The position numbers and the translations under genes are program-made. Of a stretch of 64,000 nt of DNA, positions 54,390-64,000 are shown one piece after another; the stretch's first letter is position 1; every line of letters starts with the position of its first letter. The notes below the pieces were generated by a model. That model was not told where the DNA came from, made no database searches, and was given only the letters and a program-made list of their open reading frames with translations. The DNA is taken from NCBI RefSeq assembly GCF_947172395.1, contig NC_069105.1, positions 11,181,971 to 11,245,970 on the forward strand, read 5' to 3'. This DNA comes from Bicyclus anynana (lineage: Eukaryota; Arthropoda; Insecta; Lepidoptera; Nymphalidae).

Positions 54390-54474
54390 TTTTTCAAGCG
54401 ACTGGCAAAGATTTGTAACAATACAATTTGTTTAATTGTGGATTCTTGAGTATGTTCTTTTATATAAAGCCTTT

Positions 54475-54688
54475 GGCTGGTGAGAAGCTTCGGCCGTAGT
54501 TAGTTACCATTCTACTGGCAAAGACGTGCGGCCAAGCGATTTAGCGCTCCGGTACGATGTCGTGTAGAAACTAAAAAGGGTGTGGATTTTCATACAACTC
54601 CTTACAAGTTTGCTTTCTTTGATTGCATCATCACTTACCATCAAGTGAGTTTGTAGTTAAAGGCTAACTTTTAAATAATAAAAAAAAA
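54475..54688 (+). mobile_element. SINE-A, 5'-truncated
   Basis: GGCTGGTGAGAAGCTTCGGCC to TAAAGGCTAACTTTTAAATA and an A tail. Confidence 0.87.
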
Positions 54689-54741
54689 CCTTGCCGTGTA
54701 ATATGTATATATTTTTTGCCTGCTGGCATGTAAAAATTTAT

Positions 54742-54840
54742 CCGTTTGACTACAGAGTCAAACGGTCAAACGGTTAAATGATGGAAATGTTTATCCAGTC
54801 ACTATCACAACAGTGTGATAGTGACTGAATAAACATTTCC
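54742..54840. repeat. Two hairpins with the same ACAG loop
   Basis: CCGTTTGACT (54742-54751) pairs perfectly with 54756-54765 around ACAG. 17 bases on, a 27-bp arm (54783-54809) pairs with 54814-54840, one mismatch, again around ACAG. Confidence 0.9.
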
Positions 54841-54849
54841 GGAAAATAC

Positions 54850-55830
54850 TCGTAATAATTCGTGTGTATATTTTTTCATAGAATTGAAAATTCGGTATAA
54901 AGTCTTTTGATTTTTTTTATTTAACTATTAAAATTTTACAATATGTATAATTTAAAATAATGTACCCATCGAAAATGTTTATTATTTTTAGCTTCATCTT
55001 GTATACAGATAGCAAGTCCAATTAATTCCAAGCACTTTAAAATAAACCAAATTTGGATAATTACGGCGGAAAATCATCAATTATCAAAAAAGTCACACCA
55101 CACGCCTTGTGTCCAATAAATCGCTTACCACATAAAAAAATTAAGATATGCTGATAAAACAGAAAATCAAAACGGAAAAAGCCACCAAGCAAGTCTCTTT
55201 CAAACGTTATCTTCCCGAACTTTCTTCCAACACATTAGCGCGCGAAAAATTCCCGCATATTGTAAACGTGTGATGGGACGTGTCAAAAAAAAAGAACAGA
55301 TAAGCATAGACAAATCGTGGCTGGATGACGGTGCGTTTTGGTCTGTGCTAATGACGGAAAAATCTCTGCCGTCGGAGGGGACAAAAATGGTTTAAAAAAG
55401 GGGGGGTGAAGTCCTTTGTGGCCAATCGCGCGGCGCATGTTTTTGTTCGATTTTTCTCACGTTGGGGCGCTGATGGCGGATTGATTGGGATTGATGATTG
55501 TCCGTTGCTTTTTGAATTTCGAATTTTGTTTTTGTTTTATTTTAAGCCGACCACAAAGGATACAGCACCACAATTGTGCCCACAAATATTTGATGTTTTA
55601 AAATGTACGCCTGTTTTCTATAGACGCTGGGGCGTGTAATTCGTATAGGTACAATACTGCCTTCCAATTCCAACAGACTTATCAAATTCAAAATATGTAT
55701 ATTTATTTCTAGTAGTATCTAGTATTTAATAATTCAACCATTCCAATCTTCCATCATCCGTTTTCCCTATCACCTACAACATGGGTATAGTCAAGTCAAG
55801 AGTGTATAGGCATTTTCTAGGCAAGCGCGT
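54850..55830. other. Intron with a GC-richer stretch at 55200-55640
   Basis: The stretch includes GGCGCTGATGGCGGA and a 77-codon + ORF (55406) without family features. The rest is AT-rich. Confidence 0.35.
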
Positions 55831-55837
55831 TCCACCT

Positions 55838-55912
55838 TAGACTGCATCATCGCTTACTCTCAAGCATGATTGCTGCCAAGCGCTAGCCTATATAATGTAA
55901 AAAAAATAAAAA
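55838..55912 (+). mobile_element. SINE-A 3' end fragment
   Basis: CCACCTTAGACTGCATCATCG, CTTACTCTCAAGCATGATTG, then a worn GGCTAACTTGT equivalent and an A-rich tail. Confidence 0.6.
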
Positions 55913-56036
55913 AATTCAAAATCAAAAAACTCCAAAAGTCTAAAATTTAAATTATTTTTTTTTAATTTGGAAAAACTAATTAGACGTAGTTAGTAAACTC
56001 TTATAGTGTATTAGATTGTAGGTTAGTAAAAAAATT

Positions 56037-56256
56037 GCATTTTATTTCCAAAAAGGCTTATTCGGTGCCATATTACCAATTGGCAATTATTAGTTGGCAA
56101 GGAAGAGTAACTTCGGTAAGATTGACTTTCGAATACATTCTAAAACTAAGTGCTTAGTTAACCTTAGTTATTCTAAATTAAAAAGTAACCTTAGTCATTC
56201 TGAAAGAAAAATCTCGCATTTTATTTTCAAAAAGGCTTATTGTGTGCCATATTACC
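56037..56256. repeat. Direct repeat, 179-bp spacing
   Basis: GCATTTTATTTCCAAAAAGG, CTTATTCGGTGCCATATTACC at 56037-56077 recurs with a few changes at 56216-56256. AACCTTAGTTATTCTAAA is repeated in between. Confidence 0.8.
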
Positions 56257-56610
56257 CAAAGCTGTTACCTTGCCAAAAAAGAAAATACATGATAATGATT
56301 AACCAACACTTCAATTACCAATCAATAATTATTTACTCACTCTAAAAGCAGCTGGTGACGTCACGTTGGCTTACAAAACCATAATCCCAAGTATCTGCCA
56401 GAGAGATATCCAAACAAAACTTATATAAGTCTTAATTTAAAGTTTACAACTTACTTGCGTATACCGTTTCATCTTTACCACACCTTTTTGCTTTGATCAT
56501 CTCCCGTAAGCGAACACACTTGACTTGACACGTGTCTCTTGTTAAGCTGTGCATCCACGGGGTACAAAACTTAACCTATAATATGTGGTATGTATTCATG
56601 ACAACATTTA
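56257..56610. other. AT-rich intron
   Basis: Nothing recognised. Confidence 0.4.
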
Positions 56611-56611
56611 T

Positions 56612-56975
56612 TAATGACTCACGGATACCCGCGTCTTCGTCCGCGTGCAGTTTTTCACAAATCCCGCGGAAAACATGGATTTTTCCGGGATGAAAAGTAG
56701 CTTATTTGTTAATCCAGACTATAATACATATATATCTATTTCAAATACATATATATCTATTTCAAATATATATCTATTTCAAAAAACAAACATTCATACC
56801 ATCAAAATCATCAGGTTTTCGAAAAAATTTTGGGAATCCATGGGCCTATGTGTTCTCTAAAATCTATTTCTATACTAAATTCCGCTAAATCGCTTCAATA
56901 GCAGCGACGTTAAAGAGTAACAAACATCCAAACAGACGTACACCCACACAAACTTTCGGGTTTATAATATTAAGT
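56612..56975 (+). mobile_element. Repeat G, longest copy
   Basis: GACTCACGGATACCCGCGTC, TTCGTCCGCGTGCAGTTTTT, CACAAATCCCGCGG, ATTTTTCCGGGATGAAAAGT, to the terminus AAACTTTCGGGTTTATAATA, TTAAGTAGG. A short tandem repeat has expanded inside. Confidence 0.82.
56724..56782. repeat. 21-bp tandem repeat, about 2.8 units
   Basis: ATACATATATATCTATTTCAA twice perfectly and once shortened, within repeat G. Confidence 0.92.
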
Positions 56976-57130
56976 AGGATTCTTCTCACTTTAAAATATC
57001 ATTTTAGTAGTTAATTATAATATACGCGCGTCTATTGTTAATTGCAGTTATATAGATACAGTATTGCAAACATTAGCTAATTGATTATTTGACACATGTC
57101 TCTTGTTAAGCTATACGTTCACTGGGTACA

Positions 57131-57300
57131 AAACAACCTAACTAAACCGACCCCCGACTGGGCGTCCCTTCTGAGACGACCTTAGAGAGTCGTTCCGCCC
57201 ATCTCTTCTGCTTCAGCCTTCAAGCCCCATCAGGCGATTGTGCACTCACCCAAACCCCCCTGATGATGCTGAGGTCCTATTAAGGAGCCTTACACAACAA
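57131..57300 (+). repeat. Repeat K copy
   Basis: GAGACGACCTTAGAGAGTCG, TTCCGCCCATCTCTTCTGCT, TCAGCC corresponds to 33160-33230. Confidence 0.55.
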
Positions 57301-57967
57301 TTTTTATTTTTAAACTTTATCTTTTTATTTTTTATTGTTTAAATTTATTTTACACAATAAAAGATAAAAAGGTAAACCCTTACCCTTAAAGCTCAGTCCA
57401 AATATTCACTAGAAAAACTAAATCCGACACTACAAAGTGGAGGCCGATTATAAACACGCAATTATTACACTCATAAAAACCAACATAAGCAGCTTAAACA
57501 ATATGACATCGACTAAACCCGTCCTTATCATACCTATCAACGTTATCTATAGTTAGAGAGGGACAAAAAACAAAGCGTGTTTATTAATAAGGTGGGGTGT
57601 AGGTATCATCAACCGTATTAGCCGATCCCATTAGCAACCCCCGGGCAGGGGTACACGGCGTCTTTGTTTAACCAGATAAAATCTCTTTGACAATTTGTGC
57701 TTATTCAAATAAGTCATCCCTTGATACATAATAGCTTAATTCTAATCATAATGTTGTATCTACTAAGTTAGGTAAGTTATACGTTGCAAGATATCTTTCA
57801 CGGTTTACTTGACTCTTTACATAGGGTGAGCTTTTGAGTGGGATCTGTGATTATATGGACACTTTAAAAAAAAATATATGAAAAATCGTTAATGTGCAGG
57901 TCCAGAGATATTGTGAACTGAAAAAAAAAGAATGTCGCTTTTAATGTTTTTTTTTCCAAAAAAAGAC
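57301..57967. other. AT-rich intron
   Basis: Nothing recognised. Confidence 0.4.
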
Positions 57968-58155
57968 TAACTAGCGGACGCTCCCGACTTCTTCCACATG
58001 AAACCCAACCCCTACCCTATCCTTATCTTATTCCTACCCTTAGTATCCTATGCCCGTCTCCTGGCTCTAAGCTACCTCTCCTCTAATTTTCAGCTAAATC
58101 GGTCCAGCCGATCTCGAGTTAAAACACGACTTTCTTTTATATTTATAGATGTAGA
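57968..58155 (+). mobile_element. Repeat G-related copy
   Basis: ACTAGCGGACGCTCCCGACTT, then CAGCTAAATCGGTCCAGCCG, ATCTCGAGTT and CGACTTTCTTTTATATTTAT, AGATGTAG, a common lepidopteran variant. Confidence 0.65.
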
Positions 58156-58289
58156 AAACCTTTAAAAACAAATAATTGATTTGCGTAAAAACCTGTGTAC
58201 TTTAAGACAACAATTTATATTTATACGCTTAGATCAACAACAATGTTTTGCATTCACAGTACATGAATTTCTTGCTAATAAATTATAAT

Positions 58290-58622
58290 CATTGTCTGAC
58301 ATTCTAATATTACGACTAATGCTTGACTTTCTTTTAATCTATAATTATTCTATTTTTTAATTATTATTTACCGTGTATTATGTACTCTGACGTAGACTAA
58401 ATTTCGTTTTGACATGTATGCTTATTTCAAATTTAAATTGTATCACTAAATTAAAACAATTGTATGATTGTGGGTAAGTAATATATACTCAAACAATCAT
58501 ATAAATTGTAAAATTTGCGCGCCATTTGTATGGCAATACACTGTGACTTTATATTTTGTATGTCCATCTTGTATATTTATTAAGTGTATTAAGGCAAATA
58601 AAGTTCATTTCATTTTCATTTC
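58290..58622 (+). mobile_element. LINE 3' UTR fragment
   Basis: ATGGCAATACACTGTGACTT, TATATTTTGTATGTCCATCT, TGTATATT then GGCAAATAAAGTTCATTTCA, TTTTCATTTC is the 3' end of a common CR1/Jockey-like lepidopteran LINE, ending in a polyadenylation-like AATAAA and an ATTTC run. Only the UTR remains. Confidence 0.6.
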
Positions 58623-58900
58623 AAGAAACTTCGCCGTATATAATTCCAATATATTATATCGCGGATATGTATTTAATGTTTGTACATTATTAATACCGAA
58701 TTCAAACACAAATCGAAGTCGATTTCGATTCAAAGCGTTTGTCAAATTACTCGGCACCCTCCTTGTTGGTGAATTCCAATTTCATCTTTAAAATCGTTGC
58801 TGATTGTCTGTTTACATTGCTCTGCTTGTTTTGAATTTAAAGACGAACAACTTGGGGCCTCTGAAGTCTATTGAATGTGTTGGAATGTACACAGAGTTGC
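58623..58900. other. AT-rich intron
   Basis: The 107-codon ORF at 58468 spans the LINE 3' end and this sequence and is not a gene. Confidence 0.4.
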
Positions 58901-59100
58901 GACAAGACTGTCGTGCCTTCAACATTATTATCAGACTGGCTTTAATGGCCCACTAACAGAGCATATGGTTCCTCTCTGCTGTTATAGCAGAGGATATAGA
59001 ATATAAGGAAAGACACAACAAGACTGTCGTGGTTTCAACATCATTCAATTAAGCTGGATTGAATGGTCTACTGAGCACAGATTTTATCTCTCTTATTATA
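58895..59100. repeat. Decayed tandem duplication, 116-bp spacing
   Basis: ACAAGACTGTCGTG..TTCAACAT.ATT at 58902 recurs at 59018, and CTTTAATGGCCCACTAACAG-type text recurs as TTGAATGGTCTACTGAGCAC. A CTCTGCTGTTATAGCAGAG hairpin lies between. Confidence 0.7.
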
Positions 59101-59740
59101 GAATCCGTTTTGGAAAAAAAAATGTTTTTGTAAAACTTTTTTAGTTAAATAACTTATGAAACTATTTTATGACATTTTACATTACATTACATACATAATT
59201 TTACAATGATAAAGACGAGACTTGTCTGCGGTAAGCGTCTTAAGCGTAACTTAAGCGTCGATGCTATAACGAGAATTTTGAGTACATAATTTAAAATTGT
59301 AATGAATCATTTATAAGTTAACCTTCTGTCACTTTTAAGAACTTGTCGGATTTTCTCAGAATAAAATGCATTTGGAACCATACCAGGCTTAATTTAAAGT
59401 GTGCGACTATTTACACACCATCAATTTATACGTACTAATGTTATTCCCACGAATTTAAGTAAACTTTTTGTTCCAAGACACTTTTGTCTTATGTTTGTGA
59501 GGTTTCTCAAATGAAATAGCACCTCGTAAAGGGATCACCGTAAAATGGTGACGTTATTAGCCCTCTGTAGGTACATAATCGTTTCGTGAATCAAAGAGCG
59601 GCGAAAACGTATTTGATTGTACTGATAAGTAGCTTTTGCAAATTACGCGACTCCGCGGTATTTTGTTTTCTCTCAACCAATTGCGAAGTTTCCATCGAGT
59701 TTGGGACTTAATGTTTTAAAGTTATGCTTGAGGGGTTGAC
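59101..59740. other. AT-rich intron
   Basis: No element or gene recognised. Confidence 0.4.
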
Positions 59741-59742
59741 TA

Positions 59743-60050
59743 ACTGCCTCATTGCTCCCGTGTTTAGCTGGTTCAGCTACGGACAATGAGGTCCAGGGTT
59801 CGAATCCCGGGTCGGGCCAACAAAAAAAATACATTATTGGGATTTTTCTTCCTAGAAAATTCTTAAAAGCCTAGAGTTGTTGAAAATATGGTGGTGTTCG
59901 TACCTCAGAGTGCACAAATGTGTGCTCAAGCACAGGTGCACTGTCTTTTCCCTCGCTCTCAAAGTTCGATGGGACGGCAGACCGACACGGCCGGATACAG
60001 ATCACTCGCTGAACCCACTGCAATTTTTGTTTAAGGGCTTGTAGTCTAAT
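59743..60050 (+). mobile_element. SINE-E, tRNA-derived
   Basis: TGCCTCATTGCTCCCGTGTTT, AGCTGGTTCAGC carries the A-box region. GGGTTCGAATCCCGGGTCGG (from 59796) is a near-perfect B box and acceptor-stem end. The body contains GAGTGCACAAATGTGTGCTC. It differs from the other four SINE families. Confidence 0.72.
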
Positions 60051-60245
60051 AGTAAGATTTCTTTATTTATCAAAATTGGGAAGTTGGGAAGCCTATTATC
60101 ACTCGCGTACTCACCACTGTACCGCTCAGAAATGACGGCATAGTGCTCAGAGTTATTTTCTGATATAGTAACAGCCTTCTAAGCGTTATTCACGTTGGTT
60201 CATTTCACAGGTATTTTTTGTTCAAGGGCTTGTAGTCTATATATG
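60025..60245. repeat. Direct repeat, 190-bp spacing
   Basis: TTTTTGTTTAAGGGCTTGTAG, TCTA at 60027 recurs as TTTTTGTTCAAGGGCTTGTAG, TCTA at about 60214, just after the SINE-E body. Confidence 0.78.
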
Positions 60246-61244
60246 CCTAGTTATTAGGAATGCATTTTCAAACCCAATCTCCTAATTACCTTGTGGTTTT
60301 CACGAACTTTCCCCCTGATATCTTTCCATCGAAGTTACTTATTTGTATAAAGGAAATTACTTAAAGATTAAAAGGACCCTGATGTCCACTTGCATAAATT
60401 ATTGTACCCGAAGTCTATCAAAGAGATAGCCTCCTTTGTGGAGGAATGAATCGGGGAAAATTAATTTGGTATATTTTTTCGAGGCCCATTATAAAACGTT
60501 ATTATGAATGAAGACGTATTGACATTTTTTTCCCTTTTGATGTGCTCCGTGGAAATAATAACGTGTTTGTCTTTGAAATTGTCTGCCTATTTTGCTTATT
60601 CTTTAATGGATTTTTTTTTGTAAATTAATTTTTTTGGCAGCGATTTTAATTTTTTGTTTTGATTAAATTTTATTTCTTTTTAATAATATGCCCATAAGGG
60701 AGACTAGGGGTGGAATTATATTTGTCTGACATGTCATGTATGGCATACTAAGATAAGAGGTGCGTGCACGTCTTTGGGTAATGACATAAAATTGTGCGTT
60801 CTCTGATATGGAGGGGCCCATCAAACGATTTATATCGATGATACATAAGATATATTTGGCAACTACCCTGCTCCAAGTTCTATGGCGTATTTTGCATTTG
60901 GTGATGAATGGCCCTCTAAAGCTACCTCACTGAAAGGCAATGCTTTGTCCGCCTTGTGTTTGGCTGTCCGACCGTATCCTCTATTGCGTATTGGTAAACC
61001 TAAATCTATATATATAGGCACGATTAGGGTAATAGTTACGATGGATCCCATTGTAAATTTTGTTACCATTAATGGGGTGGTATTGTAGTATTTTCTTTTT
61101 GTTCTAATCTGAATATTAAATTTATTTTCACTGTGAAAATTAGACTATTCGAAAGACTACAAAAACTACAAAAAGCACATCGAGAATTTGTTTAACTAAT
61201 TATTGTTTGATTAACTTTAACTAATTGTTTAACTTACTATTTAC
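60246..61244. other. Intron with a complex stretch at 60720-61090
   Basis: 68-codon ORFs run on both strands across this stretch (60863-61088) without domains I recognise. Text such as GGAGGGGCCCATCAAACGAT has the feel of an old mobile element. Undetermined. Confidence 0.3.
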
Positions 61245-61343
61245 GCATTTGGCCAGCGTGGTGGACTAACCTATCTCATTCTTAGAGGAGACTTGTGTTC
61301 AGCAGTGAGCCGAATATGGGTTGTTAAAGATGATAATGATGAT
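61245..61343 (+). mobile_element. SINE-B 3' end fragment
   Basis: TTGGCCAGCGTGGTGGACTAA to CAGTGAGCCGAATATGGG and a GATGATAATGATGAT tail. Confidence 0.87.
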
Positions 61344-61418
61344 TTAGTAAGTAATTTTAACTCTATACCTCCACGCGTTCTTGGACAAAACTGGAAACAT
61401 AGTATCCCTTACCTTACC

Positions 61419-61800
61419 TTATCAGCCGATAGACGTCCACTGCTGGACATAGGCCTCTTGCATGGTCTCTGTCATGGATCTCCAAGCACAACGGTCTCGA
61501 GGCGCCAGCATCCAGCGGCTCCCTGCGACCCGCTTGATATCCTCGGTCCACCTAGTGGGGGGTCGACCAAAACTGCGCTTTCCGGTGCGATCCCAACGCC
61601 CATCGGCTCTTCGAACTATGTGGCCTGCCCATTGCCACTTCAGCTTCGCGACCCGCTGAGCTATGTCGGCAAATTTAGTTCTTCTGCGGATCTCCTCATT
61701 TCTGATTCGATTACGCAGAGATACTCCAAACATAGCTCGTTTCATCACCCCTGAGTGACTTTGAATCTTCTAACAAGGCCCATAGTCAGCGAAAACATAG
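61419..61800 (-). pseudogene. RTE LINE 3' end with an intact C-terminal reading frame
   Basis: The minus strand ORF at 61422-61748 (108 codons) is unbroken: RAMFGVSLRNRIRNEEIRRR, TKFADIAQRVAKLKWQWAGH, IVRRADGRWD, FGRPPTRWTEDIKRVAGSRW, AWRSMTETMQEAYVQQWTSI, stop. This is the C-terminal tail of the RTE-type endonuclease/reverse transcriptase polyprotein, truncated 5' near the DYGPC/YGSETW region. It is the best-preserved LINE fragment here and probably the youngest. A 153-codon + ORF across it is its shadow. Confidence 0.9.
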
Positions 61801-62640
61801 TAAACCTAAGTTTTCCGTATTTTTTTCCTTTTAAAACAGAACCCTAAAAGTATTCAATTTTAATTACGGGTTCTTTGTAATCTCGGAAATTGTTAGCGTC
61901 GATTGAACCAATGAATCGCTTTTCCAATTCCCAACAAATTAATACAAAACCGATAATATTAGATTCGCGGAATCACAGTTCATTAAAAGCGAGCTTATTC
62001 AAATGTATTACCAACCAGACAATATTTGGTTATTACATTCTAAAATTAACAGTTTAATCTTCAAAGCGCATATCTGGAAAATAACATTGTAACTTTTCAA
62101 TCGAGTTCCATAGAATCCGGTATTAATGATCCACAATGGATCTGCCATTGCGGTGCAAATTCAGTTACGCAAAGCATCACGTAGTAAAAGGGGTTAAATC
62201 TGCAACAAACTAATCGAGAAGCAACCTTAAAGTTGTGACACTAAAGTCGAAGTTTCACCAGCAAGTTTATATCGGTTACATCAAAGGCAGCTGACTCAGG
62301 ATGTGAGATTGGAATTCCTGATCTGACTAGTAATAAACTTGCTCCAACTTTAAAGAGATTTCAAAAGAACGTATAAAGAAAGCGGAGATATTGTTATTAA
62401 AATCGACGCGGACGAAAGAAAGGGGGGATTTATTTAATGTGACACCCATCCAATACCCTCTTAAGATGGCCGACTAATCTTACAGCTTTGGTACATATCT
62501 GAAGACCGTAAATTTCGCAATTCAGTATTACGTAATACAAACTACTTGAAATATATGAAATTTTGATCTATACCTATAGTTCTAATAATTTTATGTATGT
62601 ATACTTATCTAAATATAAATATATAATAATTTATTTATTT
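61801..62640. other. Unique intron
   Basis: Moderately complex sequence at 62000-62500 without reading frames or repeats I recognise. Confidence 0.4.
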
Positions 62641-62661
62641 TGCTATTATCCGCGAAAAACC

Positions 62662-62866
62662 GACGAACCCATGCGACAACGTCACCCAGGTCCGACAAAA
62701 CACTCTCTACGTACGTTTCACCCCGAAACCGGAGCATCCTCAGGAGATGTTGACTCTTCAACGTGCAATTGCAAAATGAAATTGCAAAGTCCGTTTTGGT
62801 TTCGGGGTGAAACATATGTAGAGAGTATTTTGGCGGACCTGGGTGACGTTGTCGCATGGGTTCGTC
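62662..62866. mobile_element. Foldback MITE with 69-bp arms
   Basis: GACGAACCCATGCGACAACG, TCACCCAGGTCCG...TTTCACCCCGAAACC (62662-62730) is inverted at 62798-62866 with few mismatches. The two ORFs of about 100 codons on opposite strands are mirror images of the arms and are not genes. The 67-bp centre contains CTCTTCAACGTGCAATTGCA. Confidence 0.85.
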
Positions 62867-62869
62867 AGT

Positions 62870-63164
62870 AAATAAATAAATTATTTTATATTCATGATGA
62901 ACTTCCGCAAAGTAACGCCTGCTTCTATCCAATATTTATCTAATGTTAGGTTGCTGGTTTATAGTGTTTCTTTGTCTATAGGCGAATATTTCTCACTTAG
63001 ATAATGAAATGAAAAATGAAAAAATGAAAATACTCTACACCGAAAAATTATAAAAATGAAGAATACAAAAGCAATAAATTAATTAGGTACAATAGGCGAC
63101 GTTATCAGATACTATCAGGCATATCTGATTGGTCCATCAATTATTGCTATAAAAAGTGTTAAAG

Positions 63165-63212
<48 letters not shown>

Positions 63213-64000
63213 CCTCAAAAATAAATCCCTCCCTACCCTCTGTTTTTCTCACTAAAACATGAGATTTATCTATGTTACACTCGTCGACGAACTTTTCACC
63301 AATAACACGTCTTATTCGAATTCAGAACTTTATGTTTATTGGATGGCAAAATTAAAATATTACTAACAATGAAGTTGCCATGGAAACGAACGCTGTCACA
63401 GCGCTTTTTAACAGAATGCAGGGCTTAAATAATCTTTCGTAACCGTATTTATTATGAAAGTTGTATAAAGGTGTACTATATAGCAAATGTTGATCAGACA
63501 ATGCGAATGTTTAGATAGAAAAGTATTTAGATCTGTCCGTCGGAACACTGAACAGAGCACCCTGTTTGTTATTTTATGAAGTGTTCCGATACGCGCACAT
63601 TTATTGTAATGCCCGTACGTACGTTACAAAGCGTGTTTATTTTAAATCCAAGTGGCGAGCCGGCGGTGCGTTTTTCAACTAAATGTTTGGGGGTGATTCA
63701 CATTGACTTACTAGAATACGCATAATACAGTCATTCTATTCAGGAAATCCGTTTGACTTTTGGATGTAGTTGTAAGATGAGGCCAAACGCATTTGTGTGC
63801 GTATACTGAAGATGCATTTCGTTAAGGAAATTTTGAATTCGCATTCTGTAAAGTTACAGCGCTGCGACATCATTGGTTTCTATGTAAGCGTAGAAGTTAG
63901 TGACATTTTGATTTTGGCATGCCATTCTGAATTCCCTTGAAATAGAGTTCAAATTGTAATAAAACTTGTTATAGACGACGATATATTACATCGACGAGTA
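62870..64000. other. Intron with a dinucleotide tract
   Basis: Apart from the (AT)n tract, no element or gene is recognised. 63560-63700 is GC-richer (GTACGTACGTTACAAAGCG, GAGCCGGCGGTGCG), a weak regulatory candidate. Confidence 0.35.
63169..63210. repeat. (AT)21 microsatellite
   Basis: Uninterrupted alternating AT, about 42 bp. Confidence 0.95.

Noticed and set aside
59796..59815. tRNA-like B box that might mark a tRNA gene
   Set aside because: No acceptor-stem pairing or anticodon arm can be assembled. The sequence continues into a SINE body with an A-rich junction, so it is called SINE-E.
60863..61088. Opposing 68-codon ORFs as a possible small gene
   Set aside because: Both strands are open over the same stretch and neither peptide shows a domain. 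Left as undetermined sequence.
61293..61754. 153-codon + strand ORF, the longest in the window
   Set aside because: It is the antisense shadow of the RTE LINE reading frame on the minus strand and the end of a SINE-B.
62563..62932. Two opposing ORFs of about 100 codons with matching motifs (DEPMRQRHPG, FRGETYVES, LGDVVAWVR)
   Set aside because: Both come from the two arms of one foldback element, so the similarity is caused by the inverted repeat.

Overview
This is AT-rich eukaryotic DNA, almost certainly from a lepidopteran and most likely a butterfly. It holds one exon I can assign with confidence and a dense population of short retroposons, LINE ends and inverted-repeat elements of the kinds that fill butterfly introns. 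There are no operons, CRISPR arrays, rRNA genes or genuine tRNA genes. tRNA-like A and B boxes occur only as the heads of SINEs.

The exon lies on the + strand at 12490-12634, between a consensus acceptor and a GTAAGT donor. Its 48 codons encode the first coiled coil (leucine zipper) of a SoxD-type transcription factor, the family of vertebrate SOX5/6/13 and fly Sox102F. The HMG box and the glutamine-rich second half of the coiled coil are absent. The simplest reading is that the whole window lies inside one very large SoxD gene, with 12.5 kb of upstream intron and more than 51 kb of downstream intron. The only other exon-like pieces (18087-18175, 20087-20144, 23222-23324) are weak.

Layout. 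1-12.4 kb: intron with SINE-A (one copy carrying a hAT-like MITE), SINE-B with a clean 11-bp target duplication, a SINE-C pair, RTE-LINE 3' ends and a strong hairpin. 12.49-12.63 kb: SoxD exon. 13.3-20.5 kb: a block with no mobile element I recognise, holding an old tandem array of about 105 bp period and several GC-richer islands. 20.5-29.6 kb: SINE-B, RTE fragments, a second LINE type, an (ATG)n tract grown from an RTE tail, a TA-flanked MITE, an inverted pair of Sox motifs and an E2F/DRE-like cluster. 29.6-39.5 kb: mostly plain AT-rich intron with a few dispersed repeats. 39.5-47 kb: a TIR element with two retroposons inside it, a pogo-like element, perfect foldbacks and nested SINEs. 47-51 kb: repeat-poor, with a cluster of Sox motifs near 48.7 kb. 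51-58.6 kb: repeats F and G, a duplicated SINE-B and back-to-back hairpins. 58.6-64 kb: tandem duplications, another SINE, an RTE end with its C-terminal reading frame intact, a 69-bp-arm foldback and an (AT)n tract.

Most open reading frames of 60-150 codons here are chance ORFs or repeat-derived. Family letters (SINE-A to E, repeats F, G, J, K) are local labels, not database names. Repeat-family statements rest on comparison of copies within this window plus general knowledge of lepidopteran repeats. No database search was possible.
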